This document shows, in pieces, positions 8,136 to 15,577 of a stretch of 64,000 nt of DNA. The notes under the pieces were generated by a model. The model had not been told where the DNA came from. It saw only the letters and a program-made list of their open reading frames with translations, and did no database searches. This stretch comes from Streptomyces typhae. Lineage in GTDB: Bacteria; Actinomycetota; Actinomycetes; Streptomycetales; Streptomycetaceae. The stretch covers positions 1-64,000 of the forward strand of contig NZ_WPNZ01000031.1 in the NCBI RefSeq assembly GCF_009755605.1, written 5' to 3'. Position 1 is the first letter of the stretch. Each line of letters begins with the position of its first letter. The translations under genes were made by a program, and so were the position numbers.

Positions 8136-8545
8136 TCACGTCAACAGGGCTCGTTTGCGTAGGAGTTCGAACCCGGCCCGTCCGAACATCTGACGCTTGA
8201 GCATCTTGATCCGGTTGACGTGACCTTCGACGACGCCAGAGTTCCACGGCAGGGTGAGACCCGCGATGACGGCGTCGAGGTCACGTTCGAGGTGCTGGGC
8301 GAACCGGCTGAGGCTGGGCAGGTCGGTGGCAGCGCGAGCGGACTCGATCCATTCCGGCAGTCGTTCGCCCTCCAGCTCGGTGACCATGCGGGTGAAGGAC
8401 CGCACGTGCTCCGCGAGTGCTGTCAGCTGGCGGCAGTTGGCCAGGACTGCCTTGAACTGGAGTCGGTCGCGTTCGGGCAGGGCGTCGGGGTGGGAGAGGA
8501 GCCAGCGCGCAGGCGTGTGGCGGGAGGCACTGGCCGCGGTGGTCC
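8136..8545 (-). pseudogene. ISL3-family transposase, C-terminal fragment
   Basis: The frame reads SASRHTPARWLLSHPDALPE, DRLQFKAVLANCRQLTALAE, LPEWIESARAATDLPSLSRF and then the hallmark end WNSGVVEGHVNRIKMLKRQM. This is the final third of the DDE_Tnp_ISL3 domain, including the conserved E of the DDE triad in VVEGHVNRIK. Upstream of about 8545 the family match stops. It cannot be a functional enzyme alone. Confidence 0.8.
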
Positions 8546-8686
8546 TCCCGACCACACGCCGGTCAGGGGCGTGACCAGGTCACACTGAAGACCCCTCAGA
8601 CACCCGCTGTCACCCCCGGCCGTGAAGGCGGCGCGGCAGGCGGGCGCATGTCGGGCCATCCGCATCGTCCGGAAACTCAAATGTCC

Positions 8687-9034
8687 CTACAGCTCGTCTT
8701 TAGAGACGCCCAGGGACGTGAGCATGAAATGGAGATTGAACCCTTGCCCATTCTGCACCGGGAGGTCTGCGCCACCACACTGATTGACCGGACTACCGAC
8801 TGGTAGTCCGGCAAAGTTACTGTCGGCCATTCCACTACCGCGGGTGGTCGTTCCTGCTGCGTGACTACCGTGGTGGTTGGCGCAGTCGGTTCCGAAGGCC
8901 GGTGACAGGAAATCCCCGACGCCTCCCGCTGATGCCGGTGAAGCCACGGTTAGGGCCATCCCTGCTGTCGTCGCGGCTACCAGCGCTACCCTGGTGACTG
9001 TCTTGCGTGGAGTCATGCAAGGGAAACGATTCAC
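8687..9034 (-). CDS. Small secreted protein of a Streptomyces-specific family
   Basis: The N-terminus MTPRKTVTRVALVAATTAGM followed by ALTVASPASA is a classical Sec signal peptide with an A-S-A cleavage site. The mature part GGVGDFLSPAFGTDCANHHG continues with a region holding LPVGSPVNQCGGADLPVQN, with two cysteines likely to form a disulfide. The start could be the GTG at 9034 or the ATG at 9016; neither has a strong ribosome site. The composition (Gly, Asn, His, small residues) is reminiscent of chaplin-like cell-surface proteins, but the chaplin domain is not present. It lies inside the ISL3-type element as apparent cargo. Confidence 0.7.
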   Translation of the reverse strand: MNRFPCMTPRKTVTRVALVAATTAGMALTVASPASAGGVGDFLSPAFGTDCANHHGSHAAGTTTRGSGMADSNFAGLPVGSPVNQCGGADLPVQNGQGFNLHFMLTSLGVSKDEL

Positions 9035-9085
9035 AACCGCGTCAGGTCACTCGCCCTGCCAGCTTTCCCACCCGCGCAGGGTGAG

Positions 9086-9268
9086 TCAGACCGGTCCCTC
9101 GCATTCGTCGATCCAATGCGCGAGGAGACTCAGAGCTGCAAGGCGTTCCAGTGCCTGCTGGGCGGTCATCTCGTCGGAGGCCGAGTGGGTGGCCGTGTTA
9201 CGGACGGTGCGCGTTCCGTTCACCCAGGAAGCGGAAATCATGAGGGAATTTACACGCGTCAGGGGCAT
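9086..9268 (-). CDS. Possible 60-residue protein
   Basis: The sequence MPLTRVNSLMISASWVNGTR continues through TATHSASDEMTAQQALERLA to LLAHWIDECEGPV, with a believable C-terminal amphipathic helix. The internal ATG at 9241 is an alternative start. No ribosome site is convincing. It may be a truncated gene brought in with the secreted protein gene. The family is not recognised. Confidence 0.35.
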   Translation of the reverse strand: MPLTRVNSLMISASWVNGTRTVRNTATHSASDEMTAQQALERLAALSLLAHWIDECEGPV

Positions 9269-9340
9269 CCTGCGGGAGGAGGTGTGCGGAACAACTTCAA
9301 CACCTGTCTCTTACGCTTGGTGAAAATGTAAAGGCCGACA

Positions 9341-9409
9341 TCACGCCCACAAACTCAGTAACACGTCCTCCACCGAGGGGAACAGCAACTCTTCGAGTTG
9401 CGGTCGCAC
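9341..9409 (-). pseudogene. ISL3-family transposase, N-terminal stub
   Basis: From a GTG at 9409 the frame reads VRPQLEELLFPSVEDVLLSL, which is the usual beginning of ISL3 transposases. It then runs into WA and a stop where foreign sequence begins. Position and strand fit the fragment at 8136-8545 as the two ends of one interrupted gene. Confidence 0.6.
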
Positions 9410-9681
9410 TTCGTCCACGGCGCAGAACTGTCGGCCACGTTGTCCACCGGCCGGGAAATTTGGGGCTATCTCAGCCGCCCTCACGAGAAGATTGACAGCC
9501 ACGCTGCGTACGCGACCACACCAAGTGGACCAGAGACCGCTCAGACCTTCACAGCCAGTCGTCGGAGCCGGAAGCCGTGGCTGCGTGTCTGCGACACGAG
9601 GAGGTGCATCCTGTCGGCCGCATCTTGTCGGGTATGCGGGAAGATCATGGTGATCTCGCCTGAGCAACGAAGGGTATTTGT

Positions 9682-10065
9682 ATGTCTGAGAAACCTGGGC
9701 CGGCCCCTGCCGAGTTCGAGTTCGTGCTTCCCCGTGGTCTGAGGGGTGTAGACGGAACCCTGCACCGGCAGGGGGTGATGCGGCTGGCGACCGCCTACGA
9801 CGAGATCGAGCCACTGGTGGATCTGCGGGTGCGGAAGAACCCCGCCTACCTCGGCGTCCTCTTGTTGAGCGCGGTGGTGACCCGGATCGGGACCGTCACG
9901 GACATCACCCCCGAAACGATCGAGAATCTTTCTGCCACCGACCTGGTCTACCTGCAGACCTTCTATGAGAGGGTCAACGCCTCCGACAGCCTGGCGAACA
10001 TCAGCTACGCCACTGACAGCGTTACCGAGGAGAGCGAGGCACGGGATCGCCTGGGCGAGTCGTGA
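9682..10065 (+). CDS. Phage tail assembly protein (gp41/TAC-like), orphan
   Basis: The 127-residue protein MSEKPGPAPAEFEFVLPRGL contains GVDGTLHRQGVMRLATAYDE, NPAYLGVLLLSAVVTRIGTV and DITPETIENLSATDLVYLQT. This is the pattern of the Mu gp41-like tail assembly chaperones (strand, dG.lH..g.MRlAta.DE, helix ending in an LsatDl..L..fY...N segment). Such proteins sit beside tube and tape-measure genes in contractile tails and Streptomyces contractile injection clusters. No other tail gene is near, so it is an isolated survivor. A likely translation signal is the weak GAAGGGT 10 bases before the ATG. Confidence 0.75.
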   Translation: MSEKPGPAPAEFEFVLPRGLRGVDGTLHRQGVMRLATAYDEIEPLVDLRVRKNPAYLGVLLLSAVVTRIGTVTDITPETIENLSATDLVYLQTFYERVNASDSLANISYATDSVTEESEARDRLGES

Positions 10066-10087
10066 GTGCCTGCGGGGTATGGCGCCG

Positions 10088-10350
10088 TAGGCCGCGCGAT
10101 CATCCGCCGTGGCACCGCGCCAGCTGAGCTCTCCGCGCGCGAACCACAAGAAGTCGAAGAACGTACGCAGGTCCCGGGCGTGGGCGGCCTGCGTGTTCCA
10201 CGGGGAAGATGCCAGCCACACCGAGAAGTACCGGTTCAACTCGACGTCGCATTCGCCCTTCGGGCTGATCAGGAACGGCTGCCCCTTTGGTGCACCCAAC
10301 TCATCAAGCAGCTCATCGAGTTCGGCGAACAGCGTGCTGAACTCCCGCAT
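10088..10350 (-). pseudogene. Tyrosine recombinase remnant, N-terminal domain
   Basis: From an ATG at 10350 the frame reads MREFSTLFAELDELLDELGA, then FLISPKGECDVELNRYFSVW, then SSPWNTQAAHARDLRTFFDF, LWFARGELSWRGATADDRAA and Y. This is a core-binding domain of a phage-type integrase of a different subgroup from that at 5757. It breaks off at about 10088. What follows is antisense to the tail-assembly gene region. No catalytic domain remains. Confidence 0.7.
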
Positions 10351-11306
10351 GAGCGTCGTCGCCTCGCTTGGCCATGGGCACTCCCGGCGAGTGAAGCGCA
10401 CCCGCAAGGACTTCACGGTCCACCTGGCCGTCTTCGATCTTCTCGCCGTGGGGGACACGGACTGGCGGCCGCGCAGGTACGAGGAGCGCCGACACGGACT
10501 GCTTGAGGTACTGCAGGACGGCCCGGCCTTGATCCGGCCAGTCCTCGCCTCCGGCGACGCGGAGAGGGCTCTGCAGTGGGTCGGAAGCCTGGGCGGCGTC
10601 GAGGGCCTGGTAGGTCCTCGCCCTACGCGGGCCACGATGATGCCTATGCAACCTGGTCACGAGATCCGTCGGAGGCAGTTCCTTCAACACGCAGTACTTG
10701 ACAGAGAATCCGCCGGATGGGGAAGCCGCGACACCCTCAACACCACGCTGGTGCAACCCGAGCTGGTGGTAGAAGTCGGCATCGACATCGCCCGCGACGC
10801 CTCCGGCCGCTGGCGACACCCGCTTCCACCGCCCACGCCCCGACCTCACCCCCACCGACGTAACCCGCCTGACACCGCCGCCGACATGACACGACGGGAC
10901 TGTCAACGACCGCGCCGCCGGTCTCCGGAGACCTTCACCCCTGCCGGGTTGAGTCCGGAAGATGAGCAGCGCGGTTCGGGTCCGGTAGGAGAGCTGTCCG
11001 GCTTCGCCCGACTTAAGTGTGATGGTCGCCACTTGCTAGGCGGGAACTCGCCATGCGGAGGTAAACGGCAGTTCACCAGTGCTGCTCAGGGCGTCTTTCT
11101 GGACAGTTGTGCACTCCTCGTGAACACGTTCCGCAGTTGCCCATGATCACAGGGTCATTTTTTTGCAGATCGCGTTGAGTGAGCGGGCTCGATTCTCGGC
11201 AGGGTGGTCACTAGAGCCGCCCGGCTCGCCGGTGAGCGCCCTGGTGGGACACGCGCCGCCAACCTCCGCACCTACAGGGACATGTGATGACCACTGTGAG
11301 GCCCGC
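10351..11306. other. Nearly 1 kb without a supported gene
   Basis: Frames on both strands look like shadows. The stretch VKYCVLKELPPTDLVTRLHR on the minus strand (about 10630-10700) is the only piece with some protein texture, and I cannot place it. The right end serves as leader of the sigma-like gene; ribosome site GAGG stands five bases before the GTG at 11307. Confidence 0.45.
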
Positions 11307-11948
11307 GTGACCGATGACGATCACGCACTGACGGACGCGTTCGGGATTCCCCTGCGGGACGGCCCCGACACGCCTTCCGCGCTCCGCACAGGACTGCCCA
11401 TCGACTTCGAAGGGTTCTACCTGGGCCAGCAGGAGTTCTTCCACGCCTTCGCCGAACTCCACCTCGGCCACCGCAGCGCGGCCGAACTCGTCGTGCACGA
11501 CGTCTGCCTGGAGATACTGGCGACCTGGGACGACCTGCTGACCGAAGCCGACCTCGACCAGCGCGCGATGTCGGTCCTCAGCCGCCATGTCAGCGGGCGC
11601 CTCGCCCAGGAGCGGCGCCCGCCGGCGTTCGTCATCAACGCCCCGATATTCCGCAACCTCGCCGCGATCCGCGCCGAGATGGAGCTGGCGCCCAGCAACG
11701 CCGGGCTGTACGAGGCCATGCTCGAGCTGCCGACCCGCCAGTACAACGCGATCGTGCTCCGGTACGTCCTCAACTACCCGGTCACCCGCATCGCCCGCTA
11801 CATGGGCCTGGACTCACGCACCGTGGACTACCACATCCGCAAAGGACGCGAACGCCTGCGCGTCCTGCTGCAGCTGCCCACCGACGGGGACCGCCGCAAG
11901 AAGGCCGCCCCCACCAAGAAGAACACCGAGGAGAACAAGGGGGAATGA
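11307..11948 (+). CDS. Sigma-70 region 4-type regulator (ECF-like)
   Basis: The GTG at 11307 is chosen for the GAGG five bases ahead; the 213-residue protein begins with MTDDDHALTDAFGIPL (GTG read as Met). The N-terminal part FEGFYLGQQEFFHAFAELHL resembles a region-2-like helix set. The C-terminal part LELPTRQYNAIVLRYVLNYP, VTRIARYMGLDSRTVDYHIR, KGRERLRVLL is a clear sigma region 4 helix-turn-helix. No anti-sigma domain is fused. The stop overlaps the next ATG (ATGA), so the pair is translationally coupled. It likely directs RNA polymerase or acts as a sigma-like DNA binder; promoter targets are unknown. Confidence 0.75.
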   Translation: MTDDDHALTDAFGIPLRDGPDTPSALRTGLPIDFEGFYLGQQEFFHAFAELHLGHRSAAELVVHDVCLEILATWDDLLTEADLDQRAMSVLSRHVSGRLAQERRPPAFVINAPIFRNLAAIRAEMELAPSNAGLYEAMLELPTRQYNAIVLRYVLNYPVTRIARYMGLDSRTVDYHIRKGRERLRVLLQLPTDGDRRKKAAPTKKNTEENKGE

Positions 11949-12607
11949 TGAGGACGCTCGACGACGTGCTCGCCGGCGCCGCCATGCCGGTCCGCACGCA
12001 CAGCACCTTCGACGTCGGCGCAGCACTCAAAAAGCTCGCCATCGACGCCGGCCGCGCCCACACCACCGCGGACACCCAGCTCGCCGCCCAGGCCGGGCAG
12101 CGCCTGACCGTGATCGCCCGCTGGATGCTCAACGCACCGCACGCCGCCCACCACGTCGACCAGCTCGCCCGCGGCAACCCCGACCGCCCCGTCGAGGAGG
12201 ACAACCTCGACGTCGAGGGCGCCGCCGTCTTCGCCTCGCTCCTGCACCTGACCGGACAGCACCCCGAATCCGCCCAGTTCTGGTGGCAGCTCGCCGCAGG
12301 CGCCGGCCACCGCGCCTCCGCCTACTGCCTCCACCTGCACCACACCGCCCTCGGAGAACAGCGCGAAGCATCCCACTGGCTGCACCAGGTCCTCTACGAC
12401 CTCGGAGACCGCCTCGACGACGCCTACTTCGAAAAAGTCGAAGCCATCGCCCGCTACCTCTACCCCCGCCCCGCCACAGCCGCACCGCTCACCGGCAGCC
12501 TGGAAATGGAAGTCGACCGCCTCGCCGACGACGGCGCCCCCTGCGTGATCGTGCCCCGCCCCGACCGGCGCCTGGCCCAGGCCCTGCGCGAACACAGCCG
12601 CACCTGA
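11945..12607 (+). CDS. Partner of the sigma-like protein, TPR/Sel1-like helical protein
   Basis: It starts at the ATG overlapping the preceding stop and reads MMRTLDDVLAGAAMPVRTHS. The middle carries helical repeats, with TGQHPESAQFWWQLAAGAGH and SAYCLHLHHTALGEQREASH like degenerate TPR/Sel1 units. The end ACVIV-type segment (GAPCVIVPRPDRRLAQALRE) is hydrophobic then basic. It has 220 or 221 residues, with no signal or membrane segment. Strict coupling to the sigma-like gene suggests it modulates that protein, as an anti-sigma or a co-regulator. That is inference from position only. Confidence 0.6.
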   Translation: MMRTLDDVLAGAAMPVRTHSTFDVGAALKKLAIDAGRAHTTADTQLAAQAGQRLTVIARWMLNAPHAAHHVDQLARGNPDRPVEEDNLDVEGAAVFASLLHLTGQHPESAQFWWQLAAGAGHRASAYCLHLHHTALGEQREASHWLHQVLYDLGDRLDDAYFEKVEAIARYLYPRPATAAPLTGSLEMEVDRLADDGAPCVIVPRPDRRLAQALREHSRT

Positions 12608-12727
12608 CCCCCAGCAAGCAGCAAGGAGCCCCTTCTTCGCGCCCCCGGTTTCCTAGGCCAACGGGACGCAGGGCTCCTCGCATCGCACGACATCCCCCGA
12701 CACACCGCTGCGACGAAGGACATCCCC

Positions 12728-12937
12728 ATGAAGGTTAGCCGCTGGCGCCGCATCGCACACCGCATCCGCCAGACCACAACCCACACCACCCGCACACTCA
12801 CCCACCGCGGCCACCGCACCCGCCAATGGGCCCACGCCCGCCGCCGCCCCGCCCTCGGCCAACTGCTGCGCGGCATCTGCTTCGGCTGCGGCAGCAGCCT
12901 GGTCACCCTCTTCATCTTCTGGCTCACCCACCACTAG
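12728..12937 (+). CDS. Small basic single-pass membrane protein
   Basis: The ATG at 12728 has GAAGGACATCCCC upstream. The 69 residues start with a very basic stretch (MKVSRWRRIAHRIRQTTTHT) and end in a hydrophobic helix (LVTLFIFWLTHH) after CFGCGSS. It could be a membrane-active or regulatory peptide. The TAG stop codon is part of the CTAG at which the neighbouring insertion sequence inserted; the duplication preserved the stop. Confidence 0.55.
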   Translation: MKVSRWRRIAHRIRQTTTHTTRTLTHRGHRTRQWAHARRRPALGQLLRGICFGCGSSLVTLFIFWLTHH

Positions 12938-13877
12938 GGTCTGTTGCGAAAGTGGATCTTGTTCGGTGATGATCATGTCCTGTGGGACGTGGGGATCTGA
13001 CGAATGACCAGTGGGCCCGTCTTGAGCCTCTGCTGCCGACGGGCATCAAGCCGGGTCGGCCACAGGTGTGGACGCGGCGGCAGCTGATAGACGGCATACG
13101 GTGGCGGACCCGGACCGGTGCTCCCTGGCGGGACGTGCCCGGCCGTTATGGGCCGTGGGACCGGGTCTATGACCTGTTCCGGCGCTGGCAGCGGGACGGC
13201 ACCTGGGCAAGGATCCTCACCCAGCTCCAGGCCCAGGCGGACGCGAAAGGCCTGATCACCTGGGATGTCAACGTCGACTCCACCGTCTGCCGGGCCCACC
13301 GGCACGCCGCCGGAGCGGTGAAAAGGGGGACCTCCAGAAGGAGCCACCCGGCGGGACCTTCATCGAGCCGGCCGACCACGGCCTCGGACGCTCCCGGGGC
13401 GGACTGACCAGCAAAATCCACCTCGCGGTCGAGCAGGGGCAGAAGCCCTTGTCTGTCGTGATCACGGCCGGGCAGCGGGGCGACTCCTTGCAGTTCGAGC
13501 CGGTCCTGGAAGCCATCCGGGTTTCCCGGCTGGAGCTGGGCAGGCCGCGCAAGCGCCCGGACCGGGCCCGGGCCGACAAGGCGTACGACTCGCGCAGCAA
13601 TCGCTCCTACCTGCGCAGACGCGGAATCAAGGCCACCATCCCGGTTCCGGCGGACCGGGTCCGCAACCGTCTCGAGCGCGGATCGCGTGGCGGGCGGCCG
13701 CCGAAGTTCGACAAGGACGACTACAAGCAGCGGCACGCGGTCGAGTGCGGGATCAACCGGCTCAAGCGTCACCGGGCCGTCGCCACCCGGTACGACAAAC
13801 TCGCTGTCCGCTACGAAGCGACCGTGCTGGTCGCAGCCATCAACGAGTGGCTGTGACCAGCACTTTCACAACAGACC
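12938..13877 (+). mobile_element. Complete 940-bp IS5-family insertion sequence
   Basis: The terminal inverted repeats are GGTCTGTTGCGAAAGTG on the left and the complement of CACTTTCACAACAGACC on the right: 17 bp with one mismatch. A CTAG lies directly outside each end (12934-12937 and 13878-13881), consistent with a 4-bp target duplication. One transposase gene fills the element and needs a frame change. Confidence 0.9.
12982..13856 (+). CDS. IS5-family transposase made by -1 frameshift
   Basis: The first frame (ATG at 12982) encodes the N-terminal domain: [40 protein letters not shown], and [20 protein letters not shown] with the first catalytic Asp in VDSTV. At the tract AAAAGGGGG (13321-13329) the second frame takes over ([20 protein letters not shown]). 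It runs to the stop at 13856 through LVAAINEWL, passing [20 protein letters not shown] (second Asp) and [20 protein letters not shown] (catalytic Glu). Moving from frame 1 to frame 0 is a -1 shift at a homopolymer, the usual IS5-subgroup strategy. Both halves are intact. Confidence 0.85.
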
Positions 13878-13959
13878 CTAGAGGGGGCCGAGGAGCACAG
13901 CGGCGCGCACTCCTGACAGGCCCCTGAAGTCGGAGAGCTTGAGGCTCTCGGCGCGCACT

Positions 13960-14288
13960 GCGCCCTCCCACGCTTCTGTCCGAGCAGCCCACGCCGTGGC
14001 ACCTGCCTGCGGATCACGCCCCCGATTTCGCCGCCGCAAGGCGTTTCGGCGGTCCGCACAAAGGGCTGAAGTCGGCCGATGGAGAAGGATGGCGTGGGCA
14101 TCCCGTGCATCTGGCGCAACAGCGGCGCCAGGTCGGCTTCGGTGCTGGGCCAGCCAGCGCGCCACCGCCACCTCACGGGCTGCTGCTTCCTGGCGGGTCC
14201 TTGCAATGCGTACGACGACGTCCTTGATTCTCCACAAGTCGTTCTCGGCGTTCACGTGCCGGATCCGTCTGTGCGGACGCGTTGCCAT
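13960..14288 (-). pseudogene. Aminoglycoside-phosphotransferase-family remnant
   Basis: One frame gives AENDLWRIKDVVVRIARTRQ, EAAAREVAVARWLAQH, the N-lobe of an APH-type kinase with the ATP-anchoring lysine replaced by arginine (VVVRIA). A second frame then gives EADLAPLLRQMHGMPTPSFS, IGRLQPFVRTAE, the connector that normally follows about 35 residues later. The missing piece implies a deletion with frameshift. The catalytic HGD loop is absent, and the sequence ends near the insertion sequence at 13877. It overlaps the tail of the methyltransferase remnant. Confidence 0.6.
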
Positions 14289-14790
14289 CCTTGGTCCACA
14301 GTGATGTGGTAGTCCGCCCAGACCGGCCAGCCAACTTCGGCGTAGCTACGGTGGACGCGCTGGCCCCGAACTGGCATGAAATCGACAGCCCCTACGAATC
14401 GGCCGCTCGCTCGGCCGCCGCCATCGGCGACCAGGCGCACCAGGCCGTCGCACTGGAAGGGGCTGTCGAGGGGGGCCAGGAGCACACCTTCGGGCCAGAG
14501 CTGGTCGATCAGTGCCTGCGGGAGGGCGCGGAAGGAGGCAGTAGCGACGATGCGGTCGTAGGGGGCGCCTGGCGGGTATCCCGCCTCGACGTCGCCGACG
14601 ACGAGTTGCGGTGTGATGCCTGCTGCGTGCAGCACGGCCGCAGCGTGGTGGGCGAGTCCTTGGTCGATCTCGATCGAGGTGACGGTCGCGGCCCCGACGC
14701 GTTGCGCGAGGAGGGCGGTGGAGTAGCCGGTGCCGGTGCCGATTTCCAGGATCCGCCGAACGGGAAGGCGCTGGCGGCGAGGGCTTCGAT
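14252..14790 (-). pseudogene. Protein-L-isoaspartate-methyltransferase-like gene, 5' end lost
   Basis: The frame contains motif I LEIGTGTGYSTALLAQRVGA, then TVTSIEIDQGLAHHAAAVLH, motif II region VVGDVEAGYPPGAPYDRIVA, and PEGVLLAPLDSPFQCDGLVR. This is a PCMT-type SAM-dependent methyltransferase. Upstream of the motif the matching family sequence (ALAAIEALAASAFP) lies in another frame, and there is no start codon before the frame closes. The first in-frame start would be the GTG at 14635, beyond motif I. The enzyme is therefore probably dead, unless a sequencing indel is responsible. Confidence 0.6.
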
Positions 14791-15015
14791 CGCTGCCAGG
14801 GCCGTCGCGCGCTATGCCGAATTACTGCGTTTTGCGAGATCACGGATGGTGGCTAACAGATGTTCGACATTGGTGTGGTCAGACATCACGCAGTCGGCTC
14901 CAGCCGCAGCGAGCCGCTCGGTGCCGTGCAGTTGTTGGCCGAAGCTCTCGAAGGTACCCGGTAGGCGGTTCGTCCATGCCAGGGTGGGTGGGACGATGCG
15001 ACGTGAGGAGAGTGC

Positions 15016-15555
15016 GTGAAGTTCGCGATCCGACTGGCCCACCCGGATGACTATGAGTCTGTCGCCCAGATCGTCCGAGACCGTTCCGCCTGGTTGGAGG
15101 AGCGGGGCCTGCCGACCTGGCGGGAGAGCGCGGAGAAAGTAGCCGCCCTGACTCATTCCGGGGACGGGACGACGTGGGTGCTTGAGGCCGACGGCGCCCC
15201 GGTGGGCTGTACGACGGTGACCGACTCGACGCCGCCGATGGCCTGGAGCGAGCAGGAGCTGGCCGAGCCCGCGCTGTATCTGTACACCACGATCACGGAT
15301 CCGCGGGTGCGGGACGCACATCCGGGCGCGTTGATCGCGTTGTGGGCGGTGGACCGTGCTGCCCGGGAGGGCAAGAAGTGGGTGCGCCGCGGATGCCGGT
15401 TCGAGGGCCTGGTCGCCTACTACCAACGACAGGGCTTCTCGCTCGTGCACACGATGCAGAAGACGCACGGGCCCATGTACCTGCTGGAGCGTCACGCTGA
15501 GCGCATCCCCGATCTGGAGGACCGCTTCACTGGCGTGGTGCCTGCCCTGTCCTGA
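15016..15555 (+). CDS. GNAT-family N-acetyltransferase
   Basis: The GTG at 15016 follows GAGGAGAGTGC. The 179-residue protein begins MKFAIRLAHPDDYESVAQIV with the GNAT first strand and helix (IRLAHPDDYE). Strand pairs are at WVLEADGAPVGCTTV and PALYLYTTITDPRVRD, and the acetyl-CoA region is AHPGALIALWAVDRAAREGK followed by RRGCRFEGLVAYYQRQGFSL, in which YYQRQGF is the usual GNAT end. The acceptor is unknown. It converges with the asparagine-synthase-like gene, with only 22 bp between the stops. Confidence 0.8.
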   Translation: MKFAIRLAHPDDYESVAQIVRDRSAWLEERGLPTWRESAEKVAALTHSGDGTTWVLEADGAPVGCTTVTDSTPPMAWSEQELAEPALYLYTTITDPRVRDAHPGALIALWAVDRAAREGKKWVRRGCRFEGLVAYYQRQGFSLVHTMQKTHGPMYLLERHAERIPDLEDRFTGVVPALS

Positions 15556-15577
15556 AGTGCTGCAACCGTCCCCGTGC

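Larger units (their letters stand above)
8099..9537. mobile_element. ISL3-family element whose transposase centre is replaced by other genes
   Basis: Left end 8099-8127 contains CTCTGGTCCACTT followed by TGTGGTCGCGT. The right end (complement of about 9508-9537) contains the same two blocks, with two differing bases between them. This gives roughly 26-bp terminal inverted repeats. The minus-strand transposase start lies at the right end (9341-9409) and its C-terminal end at the left (8136-8545), as in a complete ISL3 element. About 0.8 kb of unrelated sequence with one or two genes now occupies the middle. No clear 8-bp target duplication is seen. Confidence 0.6.

Noticed and set aside
11945-12604. 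Long Arg/Pro-rich frames on both strands across 11.6-12.7 kb
   Set aside because: They are out-of-frame readings of the sigma-like gene and its partner; codon third positions support only the two annotated genes.
13321-13329. Frame change in the IS5-type transposase as a disabling mutation
   Set aside because: Both halves are intact, the change is at a homopolymer tract, and programmed -1 shifting is normal for this IS group.
14812-15000. Minus-strand frame ending MSDHTNVEHLLATIRDLAKR looks like the tail of a HAD-type hydrolase
   Set aside because: The piece is too short and no HAD motif is present; it ends before the methyltransferase remnant and overlaps the start of the acetyltransferase gene on the other strand.
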